Source: Stratiolaelaps scimitus (lineage: Eukaryota; Arthropoda; Arachnida; Mesostigmata; Laelapidae). Taken from it: a stretch of DNA of 64,000 nt. Position 1 is the first letter of the stretch. Every line of letters starts with the position of its first letter. Position numbers and translations under genes: made by a program. The notes below the pieces were generated by a model. The model made no database searches. It saw nothing but the letters and a program-made list of their open reading frames with translations, and was not told where the DNA came from. This document shows, one piece after another, positions 20,246-33,379 of the stretch. The stretch lies in contig JABWDB010000049.1 in assembly GCA_019614645.1 (NCBI GenBank), forward strand, positions 1,860,001 to 1,924,000, written 5' to 3'.

Positions 20246-22666
20246 CGCTGAGCGTTGTCGGGCGTTCGGGCGGTTGCTGGTCTTCTTCTTCTTCACCTTC
20301 TGCTCCTCCTCGTTCACTTGTGGCTGCTGTTGCTGCTGCTGCTCATTGGAAGCTGTCGAAGTGAGCCGCCGGGGTTGGCTTAGAGGGAGGGGGGGGGGGG
20401 TCTGGGGGACCCGAACCGATCTTGCTGCTTGCACGCACCACAACTAAACAGGCAACATACATAAGAAAGAAGAAAACTGAAATCGTCACATCATCTTCCC
20501 AAGCGGCTGGCGACCTGAGCGCCAAAGTCGGCGATGCGATGCGATGCTATCCAATCCAATGTAATAGTTGGGCGACTCTGCGTCTGCACCTACTTACAAC
20601 GATGTCTACCCGTAGTGACGATGATCCTGACGCGGACAGATTTAGCTGCAAACACACACACACACACACAGACACAGGGAGGCATATTCGTTAGTACCTG
20701 GCGCTTTGTTAACCAGCCAACAAACAGACCGTCAGTCAGTCTGCCGATCCGTCCGGCCGATCGCCAACAGACAGACAGATAGTAGAATCATTGCTGCTGC
20801 CACTTCTACGGTGTTGCTGCTAATACTCCTGGTAGTAGCAGCGACAGCAGCGGTGACGACGGCGGCGGCGGCGGCGGCAGCAGCCTTGGCGCGGATGGCA
20901 GCGACAACTGGCGGCGACTGCTGCTGCTGCCGCGGTGCGATGGTATGGACGGTCTGTCGTGACGCTGGCCGGGTCACAGTCGGTTCGTCGACTCTGGGAG
21001 CAACGCGAGAAATAGAAGAAGAAGCAGCAACAACGACAACAACAGCAGGCGAATGGTAGCCTTGCGGTGCCGTTGATCGAGTTGACAGCAGGGCCCCGGC
21101 TCTGTCGAGAATCGAGGCCCGTTCGACCAACGCAGCGAGCCACCCTTCGTCATAGCCGCACACAGACACGTCAGCGGGAGCTGTAGCCTGACACACACAC
21201 ACACTCGCAACCACGCGGGCACAGGCAGATAGTCACACAGACACAATAATCAAGCAGATTTTTAGATACATACACACAAACTAAATATGATTTCAGATTA
21301 AAATCTGAAAGCTTAAAACCAAAGAAATAGGAAGAATTCTCAGAGAGAGAGAGAAAGTGAAGAGGGGAGAGGGGAGAGGTAGAGAGAGAGAGAACTCAGG
21401 ATCGGATGTGCTCGTACTAATCGACAAGAGATTCATTAGTGGTATTATTGATGATATCGTTGATCTTTACTTGTCATTATACTATATCTACCTATTGCTT
21501 CTGGTTATCTCCATTTACAAATCAAGAGGATTGTATTGGAAAGAACTAAACAATGGAAACAATGTAATTCTGTTTTGGCGAACATCAACAAGGGACTAGA
21601 GTAGTGAAGTTTGCCTCCTGAAAGGCGTCGTAGCTAGCATTACGCATTGTGAAAAGAACGCCAGACGGTGAAGAGATTCTGTACAAATACGCTAACCACA
21701 TAGGAAAGTAGAGAAGATGGTTTAAAAAAGAGATTTATTTGAGATACCGAGTTTTAATATTTTTTTTTATAATATAGTAATTCGATCGAATTACATCGAT
21801 CAGATTAAATCACTGTCAACGAAGAAGCCTTGTAATAGCTATGTACGCTAATGCAATGTTAAATCGCCACCTTAAACTTTTTTGACGAGACGGTGTATTA
21901 AATACATCGATCGGCTATTGGTATTGGCGGGTATTCGTTTCGAAGAATATGAAGAGAAACAGCAACAGCAGCAGCATGGCGGTGCACAGAGTCGTCGTCG
22001 TCGTCGTCAACAAGTTTGTCTTCTCTGGCTCACGCCGCCACCACTGCTGCCCCTATGAGGTACAACTACGAGGCTACCTGCCTTCGACTACTACAACTAC
22101 TATAACAAATATAACTAGTGCCACCGGGTGTTGGCTGTTCCATTGAAAGGGTGTCAGAGAAGCGACCTCCCACGTCGTCCGGCCACTTAAGTGGCTCGAG
22201 CAGTCAGCTCTCTCGCTGTCTCTCTCTCTCTCTCTCGCTCTCTCTATCTGGATGTGTCTGTGACTGAGTGTGACGTTGAATGGTTTCGTAGTCTTGCCTT
22301 TCGCCTCCATCTTTCCTTCCCGCTACAAATGGCGGTGAGCCGGGGTCCCTCCCGGCGGCCGAGCGAGCAGGCGGGCTAGGCATTGATCGTTCAAAAAGGA
22401 TTGGCGCCGCACGAAGGAGAAAAATTCGTTTACGCCGAGTGAGAGAGAGAGAGAGGCGGCATCGCTGGAAGTCGAGGGAGTCGAAAGGGGTTTGTGGGGT
22501 GAACGCTGGGGTGCTGGGAACTGACTGGACGAGCGACCGACCGAAGGAAGTCGACATCATCGTCGTCGTCGTCGTCCGACGCGGTGCCCCTCGTCAGACC
22601 TTTTAGAGAGAGAAATCAAGTTAAGCTTCTACTAATTGGAATTTTCTACGTAGCCACTTTACTGCG
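20246..22666. other. GC- and triplet-rich, then AT-rich stretch
   Basis: GAT/CTG triplets near 20200-20340, a poly-G run near 20391-20400, CGATG pentamers near 20533-20549, CA repeats near 20653-20672 and GGC runs near 20855-20880. From about 21240 the sequence is AT-rich with two small perfect palindromes (21291-21310 and 21777-21794) and a GA-rich patch at 21340-21395. CGT triplets and a CT array near 22217-22236 follow. Frames at 20706-21214 overlap on both strands. An ATGGCG|GTGAGC at 22329 could be a tiny start exon but encodes only two codons. Confidence 0.35.
21777..21794. repeat. 18-bp perfect palindrome
   Basis: GTAATTCGATCGAATTAC is fully self-complementary and lies in AT-rich sequence. 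It may be a dimeric protein-binding site or chance. Confidence 0.6.
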
Positions 22667-22687
22667 AAAAGGTCAACTTGACCTTTT
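22667..22687. promoter_or_regulatory. Perfect palindrome containing AGGTCA-nnn-TGACCT (IR3)
   Basis: A 21-nt palindrome holds AGGTCA (22670-22675), a 3-nt spacer and TGACCT (22679-22684). This is the inverted-repeat-3 nuclear-receptor element bound by estrogen-receptor-type and related receptors. Ecdysone receptor sites normally have a 1-nt spacer. Palindromy extends two bases inward and three outward of the half-sites. Whether it works as an enhancer here is unknown. Confidence 0.4.
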
Positions 22688-23242
22688 GCTCTCCCCCGCC
22701 TGCTGAAGGTCGATGGAGAGATAAGGTTACAGCGACAACACAGAGCAGACAACCGTCACTTGACTACCTTTTTTCATTTGGTTTGAAATTGTTCCTCTTG
22801 CACCCGATTACACTGTCACCAATTTTCATAGCTCAAATCTGTTGATAGGGAAATAATTCGGGGAAGATCAAGCGAGTGGCGAGAGCGAGAGAGACAGAGA
22901 GAGAGAGAGAGAGAGATGTTGCGTTTGTATGAGCTAATTAGGACTACGAGGCCTATTGAAGTACGATATGCAGGTGCGGGTTACTACTAGGCTATTACTT
23001 TAAGAACAAAATCAAAATGATTTTTTTTGTGCAATCTCTATCCCGCCGCCACCCCTCAGGCCAAATTGACCAAACACACGTACGAGGTTTCGTTACCTAT
23101 ATTTTTATGCACGCGGACCATACTGCATGAATGTATTGTTTCTACAAAATGTCGCCGACCCGACCGAATGTATGTGAATGCCACATAACGACGACGACGG
23201 CGGCGGCGGCGGCGGCGGCGGCGTCGACAACAAACGTAACTA
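22688..23242. other. Non-coding stretch with GA and GGC runs
   Basis: A GA array lies near 22885-22916 and GGC triplets near 23190-23222. No supported gene. Confidence 0.4.
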
Positions 23243-23560
23243 TTGACACACACACACAGATGCGAACAACAATCGTGTACCGCAAAAAACACCATAGTAA
23301 AATACGTTCGCCGTCCCTGTGTAAGGTGCGAACACATTGAGAATTGCGTAACACTATTCGGCAGCGTTCGACGCTGCGATCAACCAGCTGACACTTCAGA
23401 CAATATGAAAGACATCGATGACGACGACGACGACGACGATGAAGGTACCCAGAGACGAGGAGTGGCGATACTTTATGGACTTCTCAACAATCGACCGCTA
23501 CGAGAACGACAGTATCGCGATGAAAAACACAGTGATGGACGATCGCCAGGGTTGAGATGA
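23243..23560 (+). CDS. Candidate exon, Cys-containing with an Asp run, hypothetical
   Basis: A plus-strand frame is open for about 105 codons. It has a Cys-rich first half (spacing like C-x2-C near RPCVRCEHIENC), an Asp8 run from GAC triplets, and a repeat-free basic C-terminus including GVAILYGLLNNRPLRERQYR. There is no ATG near the 5' end; the first in-frame ATG is at 23405. It would therefore be an internal or terminal exon, but I see no strong acceptor. The Cys pairs are not enough to call a zinc finger. Confidence 0.14.
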   Translation: MTHTHRCEQQSCTAKNTIVKYVRRPCVRCEHIENCVTLFGSVRRCDQPADTSDNMKDIDDDDDDDDEGTQRRGVAILYGLLNNRPLRERQYRDEKHSDGRSPGLR

Positions 23561-23721
23561 TCGCCATACACACGCAGCATATATCGTGAGCTAACTGACT
23601 GACGTTCGGCCACCGTTAACCAGCTAGTTCGCAATCAGCTGGGGTCAAAATGGGCCAAGATACCGCTGTGTCCAGTTTGCCTCTTTGGCTTGAACGATCG
23701 ACTTGGTTTGGTCTGCTTTGT

Positions 23722-23851
<130 letters not shown>

Positions 23852-24782
23852 AAGACTTAAGCGTGTGTGAGGGGGAGAGGTATCATTTATGCTGCATAAA
23901 GCATACTTATGGATATCGTTTGTTTTACGGCGCTTGACATCACCAGCGGCAACCATCGTCATCGGCAGGAGCAGTGGCAGTCGCATCTGCAATCAGGCAA
24001 CCTCCTGGCGCCGTTAAAATATTTAGCTATACAAAAGGTGGCCGCAATTGCGAAAGCTACACCAGCAGCAACGAGAACGGCCGGCTACAGGGACATCCGC
24101 AGCAACAAAAGCATCAATTGAGTCCATCGGAAAGTAACAGAGTCAGTGTTGCTGTTGTTGCTGTCGAGAAATGCAACTTGTAGCGGTAGAGCCTTCGCCG
24201 GGTCGCCATTCGGGCAGCAGCAGCAACAGCTCTAACGGCGCTCGACACCTTTACTTCGTTGCTTCGTCCGCCCGAAGGGCCGACGTGGTGTCGCTTTAGT
24301 ATTGCCACGTGTGGCTGGCCGACTGGCTATTCCTGAATTTGTTTTAGTCCATGAAAATAGGAAGACTGGCTGACGATGGTCTTTGGCCTCAAATATCGAA
24401 TGAAGAGAAGAACTATAGTAGCGTTGGGCTGTTGGCTCGACCATATCACTATCGCTCTGCTGCTAATGCTGATTCTGCCCTTTCGGCTTACAGGCACTGG
24501 AAGGTACAATACCTACGCGCGAGAAGTGCCCCCCATCACCAATAACCACACCACTGTTGAAGCAAGTAGAAACGCCGCCAGCGCACCATGAACAGCAGTG
24601 GCCATCAAGCAAGCACACTCACTGCTAGTGCACTATCATCGTCAACAACAGCAGCAGCAGCTTCATCATCATGAGTATCATCTATTCATCCAGATGGAAG
24701 AAAGAGATGAATTCGGGAGAAGGAGACAGCAGCAACAGCAGCTGACAGTTAGCCTTGCTGTCAGATCAGAGCTGCACAACAA

Positions 24783-24820
<38 letters not shown>

Positions 24821-25908
24821 GAGAAGCAGTATAAGCAATGGCAGCAGAAGTGGCACATGTAGACAGTAGCGTCTAGTTGTCGTTGCTGCTGCTGCTGCTG
24901 CTGCTGCTGCCGCCTCCAGTTCATAGACACACGAACGCACACGCTTTCATGCACAGATTGGCTCAACGGTGGAGGCGGCGCCGCGGCCACCAGCGCGCGG
25001 CTGGCCATCAAATGTTGCTGTTGGCATTGCTTCTGTCGACGTTCGTAGCAGTCGAGCGGAGTTGCTCCTGCTGGGCCACACGTTAGTAAAGCGATCGGCG
25101 AATGCGTCCACCGCACGACACAATCGAACAACGAAAGGTGACGGGAGTGCGTCCGCCAAGCGGGTCCGTCCAGCAGATGGATTGTACCTATGATTAATAA
25201 TAATAATAATAATAACACTAATAATAGGTGTAGATACGAGGACAGTGTTGGAAATGTAATACTTTATCATTATTGTTATTTCAACTAATACTACAGCTAT
25301 TGTAACTATACTATTAAATATACAATGAGCCCCAATGCTGGCGCTAAGGAGATAAACGATTGCATGACGACTCACTACGAATCGAGAACGATCATCATTA
25401 GCACACTCATACACAGATAAACAATACACATCTTGAAAGCAGATCGGGGTGCGATTCTCCCGTCGGATCGAACTGCGAAATAGCGAGTGTCTGTAACTGT
25501 CATCAAGTTGTCCAGTAACGGAACTCTCATTGCTTTGACAGCCCGATCGAGCTGGTCGTCCAAATGAATAAATAGAACGATTGAACAAACAGGTGAACGG
25601 GTGAACAGCCACTGACCGAGAAGGAGCTTTATAGCGTCTACTCTACTCAAGAAGCAACGATGACTACTGTAATAGTTGTAGCAGCAAGATCACCATCGTT
25701 AGTACCGATCATCTTCATAACTCATTGCCGCCCTACTCGTTGTTGCTGTTGTTGTCGTCGACGTCGCGGCACCTCATCGTTCTTCATGAGGTGCGAGTCA
25801 AGTCGAACTACTACCACCGCCATTGACACTGTAATGTACATGCATGCTAAGATTGGTACTACGAATAAAAAACCACCACTGATATTACGAACTGATGCTT
25901 TTTTGCGA

Positions 25909-25942
25909 CTGCTGCTGCTTCTGCTGCTGCTGCTGCTGCTGC
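25909..25942. repeat. CTG triplet repeat
   Basis: Near-perfect CTG array with one CTT unit, ending in CAG at 25943. Confidence 0.9.
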
Positions 25943-27305
25943 AGTAGAAAAGGTAGCAGCCTGTGACGACGACGACGCTGCTGCTTCTATTTGCTCCGTC
26001 TATTCGGCGTTCTCGCTATCGTCCTGTTCCGTTGTATCTATATACACACACACACACACATATATACATAGATACATACAATGTGCTGTATTCTGCGGAT
26101 TGTTCATTTTCACGTTGTTCTCGATCTCTCATATTCTTCTTCTCCTTCTTCTTCGCTTTCCGTTATTCCACCTTAAATGTTATAGTGATGCCAATCGGCG
26201 GCCACAGATTGGGGAGAAAAATGACAAAATTGGAAAGAGATGTCATTCGCAAACGAATCGTTGATTGGTTGAATGATGCTCGCATATGACATGAGCTGCT
26301 TGCGGCTGTTCTGATACGACTGGATATGGTGAACCTCTGTTATGACGCAGCTGCAGAAACAGCGCCATGTAACACGCTATGTGGTTTATCATTATCAACT
26401 GCCAAAGGCCAAAATACAAGCGCACGGACAAATACAGCGAGACACACATCTATTACAGATAGCTACTATTAAGTGGAGTCAGGGAACGCGCGGCGGTTCA
26501 AGGTGCTGCTCGTGTTTGTTGTCGCTAAAATGGATGTTGAGCTGGATCACTTCAACTAAATCCCTGGTAAATCTTCATACCGCCAATGCAGTAAGCATTA
26601 TTTATAGAGATGGCCGGGACCGCTGCCGTCATCATAATAATAACATAACAAAACTCGATCGAATATTAAAAAAAATATATAGATACATATAAATATAAGA
26701 TTTATTTATTTAATTTAACGTTAAAAAAGACAATTCTCTAATTAAAAAAAAAAGATCAAGCAAACATTTCAACACTATTCTTGAACTACACCGTTTATTA
26801 GCCACCACACAAAATGCTACCCGATGTCGTCCAATTTGTACACGATAGCGCGCGCGCGCGATGAGCGTTCACAGGCAAAATAAGGTCAGCTGCCGGAAAA
26901 CAACTCGTGCCGGAAAAGACACAAAACAGATGCTCGGCCAAAGCTCATGTGGTTCTTGTAGTTGGGCTACAATACAGCCGTTGCCAAGCGTGGCGCGCTG
27001 TAAGCATAGATACATAGATATGTATATAATAGATGGGGTCGTCCCTGAGCGCGGCGTAGTGAGATGCGCTGGCTACGATTGGGCAGCTCGCTGTACTGTC
27101 ATGAAATCATAGCGGGCTCGGTCTACTGTAAATAGAATAGATCGTGTGTTTAGAAGTTGGTTTATATGGGACCACATCAGAAACCTGTTAATAATGTCAA
27201 TGTACGCATGAATTAATTGTAAATGATCAACATGCTAGCGTCTGTGGGACTTCTTCAAAGCGTTCACTGTTGCTAATGGCCCAAACATTGTCGACGTGTT
27301 ATCGG

Positions 27306-27331
27306 ATATATATATATATATATATATATAA
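27306..27331. repeat. TA dinucleotide array, about 26 bp
   Basis: Perfect TA run. A second array lies less than 100 bp away at 27401-27424. Confidence 0.9.
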
Positions 27332-29584
27332 ATATTCATATAATACATAAATCCAGCTATGACACATACCTACTCTATATGAGTTATTAAACAAAGAAAC
27401 TATATATATATATATATATATATAACGGATGAATAGAAAATACACAGGAGTTACTGTTTACCAGACGGCTGCAGGCCCAAGAGCTTTGGGAGTTCAAGGT
27501 TCACACCAATAAAGCTATGCCGGCACCTGTCGAAGCAATGCAACGCACCGAAGGCATTGCTCCTAAGATGAAATCGGGTACGTCCATCAATACGGGAAGG
27601 TCAGCCGTGTTTGATGACGGCTGCTTGGACAGCAGATTGGCAGGCCGTCGATTACGGAGTGACCGATGTCTCCCAGAAGAGTCTTGTCTCAATTGAAATT
27701 GAATAAATCTCATTTGTTTGTCTGTGTCGAGGTTATATTTCATTTAGTACAAACGAGTTCTGTATCAGTTACACAAATATTGTAGTTATAAAATAGGGGT
27801 ACACACCATGGGATTACGAAATTTACAACCTCTTGACAGCGATGACATAAGTGACTGTAAATAGTTAGTTGCTTGCTGCAGTGTTGCTCGTAACCTGTCG
27901 TGAATTGTGCCCAAACGATCGTTAATCATAGAAATACTTACATGTGTTTCGTTATCTGCTAAATCCTCTTGCGGGACAGTGGGTGGATGGGTTCGGTACA
28001 TCTATCGAATGTGTTTGCTTAGCCCTAAGGTCGCCGCTAGGTTCTATGAGGCAAATCTCGGGTTCATCAACAAGATCTTGGCGCTTGATTATTGCATTAT
28101 ATAACACAAATGCCAGTAAAGCCAAGCGCGCAACAACATATTGATGCGTGTGGTATATATGCATTTATTACGATTCGATATTCGTGTTTGCTAGTCGAGC
28201 CGTCGCTAATTCAACTAACGACTGCAGATGTTTGGCCTTGTGCCGGGTGTCGTTATGTGGCCAAATAGTGCCCAATGTATTATCGTAGGTTGAGCCACAT
28301 AGCCATGGCTTTATGGGGAGCACTACAATCAGATGTGGAATCACCCGTTTTGGCGTCAGGGTGAGTGGAGCCACACGGTCGTTGTTCATATAACTGACTG
28401 ACTCCACTGACAGAATACCACTCATGACATGGTGGCGCTACGCCGCCTGCATTGGGCTTCTTGCTACAGTCACTATCAGTTCTTATTGCGGATGTTCAAA
28501 GCCATTCAGCAAAAAGGGGTGGGATCGCCGATCAGCAAGATACATGTGTCAACCTGTAGACTCGCCATCGGAATAGATCTGGCGCCCACCGCACGGTTGA
28601 ACATAATCATTTTGAAGCGGTCTGATGGTATTAGATAATAAAATGAACGCGAATATGTCCTGAGCTGTCGAGTGCGAACACGAGCCCTACTCATTGATGG
28701 GTACATGTATCAGAAATACGTTTGCTGTATCTTACACTGTTGGCTGTTTCGTGGCTCCTGGTAGGCAGGTGGCCTTCTTCTGGTGTGGCCTATATGACAA
28801 CATGCTGTCTCAAAGCCAATTCAAACAGGTATGAGGTGACAGCGATCAGGTTCACTTTTCGTGTAAAGTTACAAATAGAGTTAAGATCTGTAATTCGTTT
28901 TAGTCCATTTTGATAGCTAGATTGTTTAACGCCCACAAGTGGTTGGATCTTGGAAAAAAAGTGCAAATTTTCCTCACGCCGAGTCACAATTAACAAGTTT
29001 CATTATTCTCCAAAGTAGCGTCAGAGTAACGGGCACTTAGTCAAATGACTACAAAAATGTCAGCATGAATGCGCACGCATCAGGCTAAAGTGTTTTTTAC
29101 CGTCAACTTCCAGAGAACAATCTACATGAAAGTTGATCGGGTTAACCCATTCATTCACCACCATCATCTCCACGTGTGTGACGGGCCATAATCATCCACG
29201 CCCGCTAGGTCACAGTCAGAGACATATTGACCATGCGCCTCTCTTCGTGTTTATATGTGTTCCTCAAGAGTCCATTCCCCTGAGTGTCGCCCGCTCCTCG
29301 CTCGCTACTACCCTTCTTGTTTGCACCATACGATATAATTTGCTTACTTTGTTCGCTTGGTCGACCGGCTCATTCTCTGATCGGCGCATCGAGAGATTTT
29401 CTACATCTCTTCGGAGTAGTGGCTGCAGGAGGCACCACCGCCGTATTTCTAGTGGACGATGCCGCTGGCCCGCCTTCGATCAGCCGAGCGTCGAGTGCCA
29501 ACCATGTGTGTGTGTGTATTGCCGCGATCCCTGACCATTGCAACACAAAGGCTGCTGCTGCTGCTGCCGCTGCTGTTTCGCCAG

Positions 29585-29745
29585 ATCCGAAGCGACATCT
29601 CCGTTGGTGCCATTACCAAAGCACAAGATGTGCCGTCGCTTAAGCGCCCGCCAGCAGTGAGTGTTCTCCTGCTGCTGCTGCTATGTCTTTCTGTGGGCTA
29701 CGCGTTCTGCAGCTATCTGGCTAGCACGAAGCTTTTGCTTGCTTG
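29585..29745 (+). CDS. Candidate internal exon with a membrane span
   Basis: An acceptor-like pyrimidine-rich tract ending TTTCGCCAG (to 29584) and a donor-like CTTG|GTGAGC (intron from 29746) bound 161 nt with one frame open throughout. The product starts IRSDISVGAITKAQ, then has SLKRPP, a Leu-rich hydrophobic segment of about 25 residues, and TKLLL. KRPP before the hydrophobic run would fit a signal anchor. Part of the Leu run is a CTG repeat. A weaker donor-like GCA|GTGAGT lies inside at about 29656. No family is recognised. Confidence 0.22.
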
Positions 29746-32700
29746 GTGAGCGCGTCCGCTTTTTTTGTCGATTTTTCACCACTTATAGCGCCCCCCCCCC
29801 CGTCTCCCCACCGCACCCCATCTACAATAAGCGTCACCACTGCTACCTACCACAACTATAGTTGTGATAGGATTACGGAGCGGGAGAAGTAGTAGTAGTG
29901 GAGACGGTGATCGGTCGCGAGGGTCGGGGTGTGATGGTAGGGGGTGTGCGCTCCAATTCAGCGATCCATTGACGACCGAAGCCAGCCGGGATGATGCGGC
30001 AAAAATTCACCATCCCCCACCTTCAATCATTGCTACTAGTAGTCGCAGTACATAGATAGATATATCAGTGCACGACAGCCACAGATGCCCAAGTGAATGC
30101 CCTACTGGTCCGCGATGCTGTTCCCTGCAACGACAACAAAGATAACGACAAGTTTGGTCATAGCGTCAATGTTTTGGTTCGTTTTCACCGATGCAGTCAG
30201 TTCGGTCGGTGGCTGCTTCAACTTTTTGCTGTCGCTATAATGTGGTTGTAAATTATTTCGTCACCTTCGGCGTGCCAAATCATTCGAATCCTTGAGACTT
30301 ACAGCTGCGATTTGCAGCACTTTTTAGCCATTCAGCATATGCTATTGATGTTATTCTAACTGAATTGGCTAAAATCACACAGTAACAACAGGAGACAGCT
30401 AATTCGATCCAGCGGCGGTATCGCACCGGATCATATTGAGCTCAGTTGGATGATACTTGGATGCATCGAAGTCTACATATGTCCGCTATACTAACTATGC
30501 ACGTACATACATACAGACGTTCACCGGCGTACATTATAAATGTTCGATGTTGATATCCTCCACCTTCGTGTTTGTGTGTGGGTGCCAGTCATCCCTGTTG
30601 CTGGTGTTGGCCTCCTATTTCACTCGATTTGTTATCGACGACAACGAACGGTTCCGCGCAGTTTCACGGGTGGGTCTTTGGTGTTTCTTTTTTTTGCATC
30701 ATGTATAAACATGTGGCGACGTGTGGCTTGCTGTGTTGATGTCGTCATGTTTCAACATGATCTTGGCTTGTTAAGTTAACGATGTGTGGCGCAGGACCAA
30801 GGTGATGCTCGTCCTCAGATCCAAGTCAATTACGATCTCTTTGTTTACCTGTATGATATGATATTGAGTGTACTTCTTGATCCATCTAGACGGATGTAGC
30901 CGTGGAAGAGGTCAGGGAGAGAAAGATAGCCCGTGACACTTAGAATTGTCACGGCCATCGTATGGTAACATCCAACTTCCTTTCTTCAGAAACAGCGATG
31001 TCGACGACAAGAGAGAGAAAACTTAATGAGAAAACGCAAGCATTTACCTTTTAGCCTAAGTCAGACGTTTTGCTAATTCACACATTGTCTTGGACAAATA
31101 GATTCGCATCAATATCATACTAACAGTTACCCAATATTACCGGCAACGACCATCCATCAATGGGATGCGGCGTTCACTCGTCGCTAGCGAACACCAAACG
31201 AGTTGTCCTCATTTTCTGGCAGCTGGGCCCTCTGACAACCGACAGACAGGCGCAAAGACACACAGACGCAGATATACAACAGGAACTGGCGAAATTACAT
31301 ATGTGTAATTAAATATAATAGATAGAGAGATCATGCATAGAACTGGCAGCAATGGACAGACGTAAGGCCGTTGCGATAGCATCGGCCTGTGAACCACAAC
31401 GTGTCTCGATGGATTTCTTTTGTTACTTCTTATTCTAATCACGAACACGGGCGTGTTATACAACTTCTAAAGTATTTCTCGGCACTTGTCAATAGCTCGA
31501 CACGTCTATCTGCATTTCAGTAGTAGCGCAGTCTACGCCAATCTACGCCGCAAAGATCGCCATCACAATGTGAGTCAAAATGCGTGTGTGTGTGTGTGTG
31601 TGTCCTTGCATAGATCATCAACAGACCAATTCCATGGGCTGTCCACATTTGCTGCTGCTGCTGCCTGTGTCATGGCCCCGTAACAGCAGCAGCAACTTAT
31701 TTTCTCCTCACTTTCCTTACATTGACCGAGCCTCTCAATATGTTAATTACATAATCAGGAGTTCATCTTTCAAATCCAGAGAGATTGAGAGAGAGAGAGT
31801 GTCCACCACGAGAGCCACGTTGCCTACCATTCATAAGTAGCTGATTACGCACTACAATTGATTTTCGTTTTTTGTCTAAAGATTACACGACGACAACTTG
31901 CTTCAGTTGCTGTGTGTTACGTTGATGTCGGTAGACGACGCCGACGCTCAATCCGTTGATCGGTGGTTGGCCTACGGCGACTGTTGTCACCGAACAAAAC
32001 CCGAGCGAGGGCACGAACCGAACCGCGACACAGCGAATCGGGCTCCGTGGACAACAACAACTAGCGAAGAATCGCGGCGGATGCGAGGCGGAGGGAAGTG
32101 ATCCGCTGGTGTCATTTCATGATGGAGAACGATCCATTTCGGCGGCGGCGACGACGACAACAACAACAATAGCCGCCGCAGCAGCAGCAACCGCAACAGC
32201 AAGGGCAACAATACCGTTGGAAGGGGCCGTCGCTGCCGTGGACGGCTGCCCTACGATGCCAAGCTATTAGCTTTTATATTCTATATATTCGGAAGTATTT
32301 GATATCGCCGTTAGCGGCCAGTTTACCCAGTGTGGATGGAGGAAAGGAATCCAGAAGAGGCGAACATTCGGAGAGCTGCTCCGAGCGTCTGTTTCTAATT
32401 TAGTGCTGCTGCTGCTGCCGCCGCCGCCGCCGCCAGTTGTGTTGATGGTGGATTACAGTATATAACGTTGCCAGGACGTGCGCACATGTACGCCTGACGC
32501 TCTCGTCACAAACACTCACTCGCGTTGAACCCTCAATCGACGCATGCACTTACAGCAGGCGACGACTGATTGCAAAAGACATCCTGTATATAACCAAGCA
32601 GATGGGTGGGGTTTCATTGTTTCAACATTCGCGAAACATCAGTTGCTATAGCACAAATGGGGATTTGATTGCTAGCATCTGCTATACATTCAGTGAATCA

Positions 32701-33379
32701 TTCATACTAATAAGCCCCAAAAGATGTAATCTTAGTCCCGTAGAAGACAATGCAAGTGGGTTATACGTGTGAAGTTATTTTGGATATAAACTCAACGAAC
32801 ACCTTGACACATATCTCCCATGAGCAATACTAAATAGTCACTTTAGTTGTGATTTGACGGTATGTGGATCTACCAAAAGTGAATCGATTTGTCACCGCTG
32901 TGAGCACGGCGATGTTCAAAATGCAGCAGAAATTCACGTGTTATCTTTATTCTTCATCTGAATATGATATGCCCGGGTGACAGTGGTAGATTTTTGTCAC
33001 TGACGCGCCATTGTTAGCATTCTATGTCAATTTATACCGATCATCGTTATGTTCATTATGATAACAGTGGGGTCATGTCGATGTGTGGGGATGATGATTA
33101 AAAATGAACGATTAGCTATATTCATTCATTCATTCATCATCATTGTCATACGTCTTTCGTATTCGTCTATTTCGTCACCCGCCCCAGCCCCACCCGTTGA
33201 TCTCGATCATCGCACGTATACAGTTAAGCGATTATTATAGCTACTACATAATAACGGGCACACATACAAACGGTTCCAGCTAAAAATTCGACGTACTGTC
33301 ACAACGAATCAAACAAACATTCACACACCCCAGATAACCTGCCACCCCCCAACAAGTACCCTATCTAAACATATCTTCC
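29746..33379. other. Mostly AT-rich non-coding stretch
   Basis: Poly-C near 29791-29800, CTA-type triplets near 29890-29900, GT repeats near 31584-31603, and CTG, CAG and GCC runs near 31650-31665, 32180-32200 and 32404-32433. A 24-nt hairpin at 30931-30954 has 8-bp arms. A possible 48-nt micro-exon at 31522-31569 (acceptor CATTTCAG, donor AAT|GTGAGT, frame SSAVYANLRRKDRHHN) is too weak to list alone. No other gene signal. Confidence 0.35.

Noticed and set aside
21357..21599. 80-codon plus-strand membrane-like ORF
   Set aside because: It starts at GTG inside a GA-rich repeat, has no ATG near its 5' end, and the only acceptor-like AG follows purines instead of pyrimidines.
24947..25612. 221-codon minus-strand ORF
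   Set aside because: No in-frame ATG at its start; it includes an Ile run from an ATT repeat, and at least two other frames are equally open nearby.
31522..31569. 48-nt micro-exon
   Set aside because: The acceptor is reasonable, but the donor (AAT before GTGAGT) and the tiny size give too little evidence without a neighbour exon.
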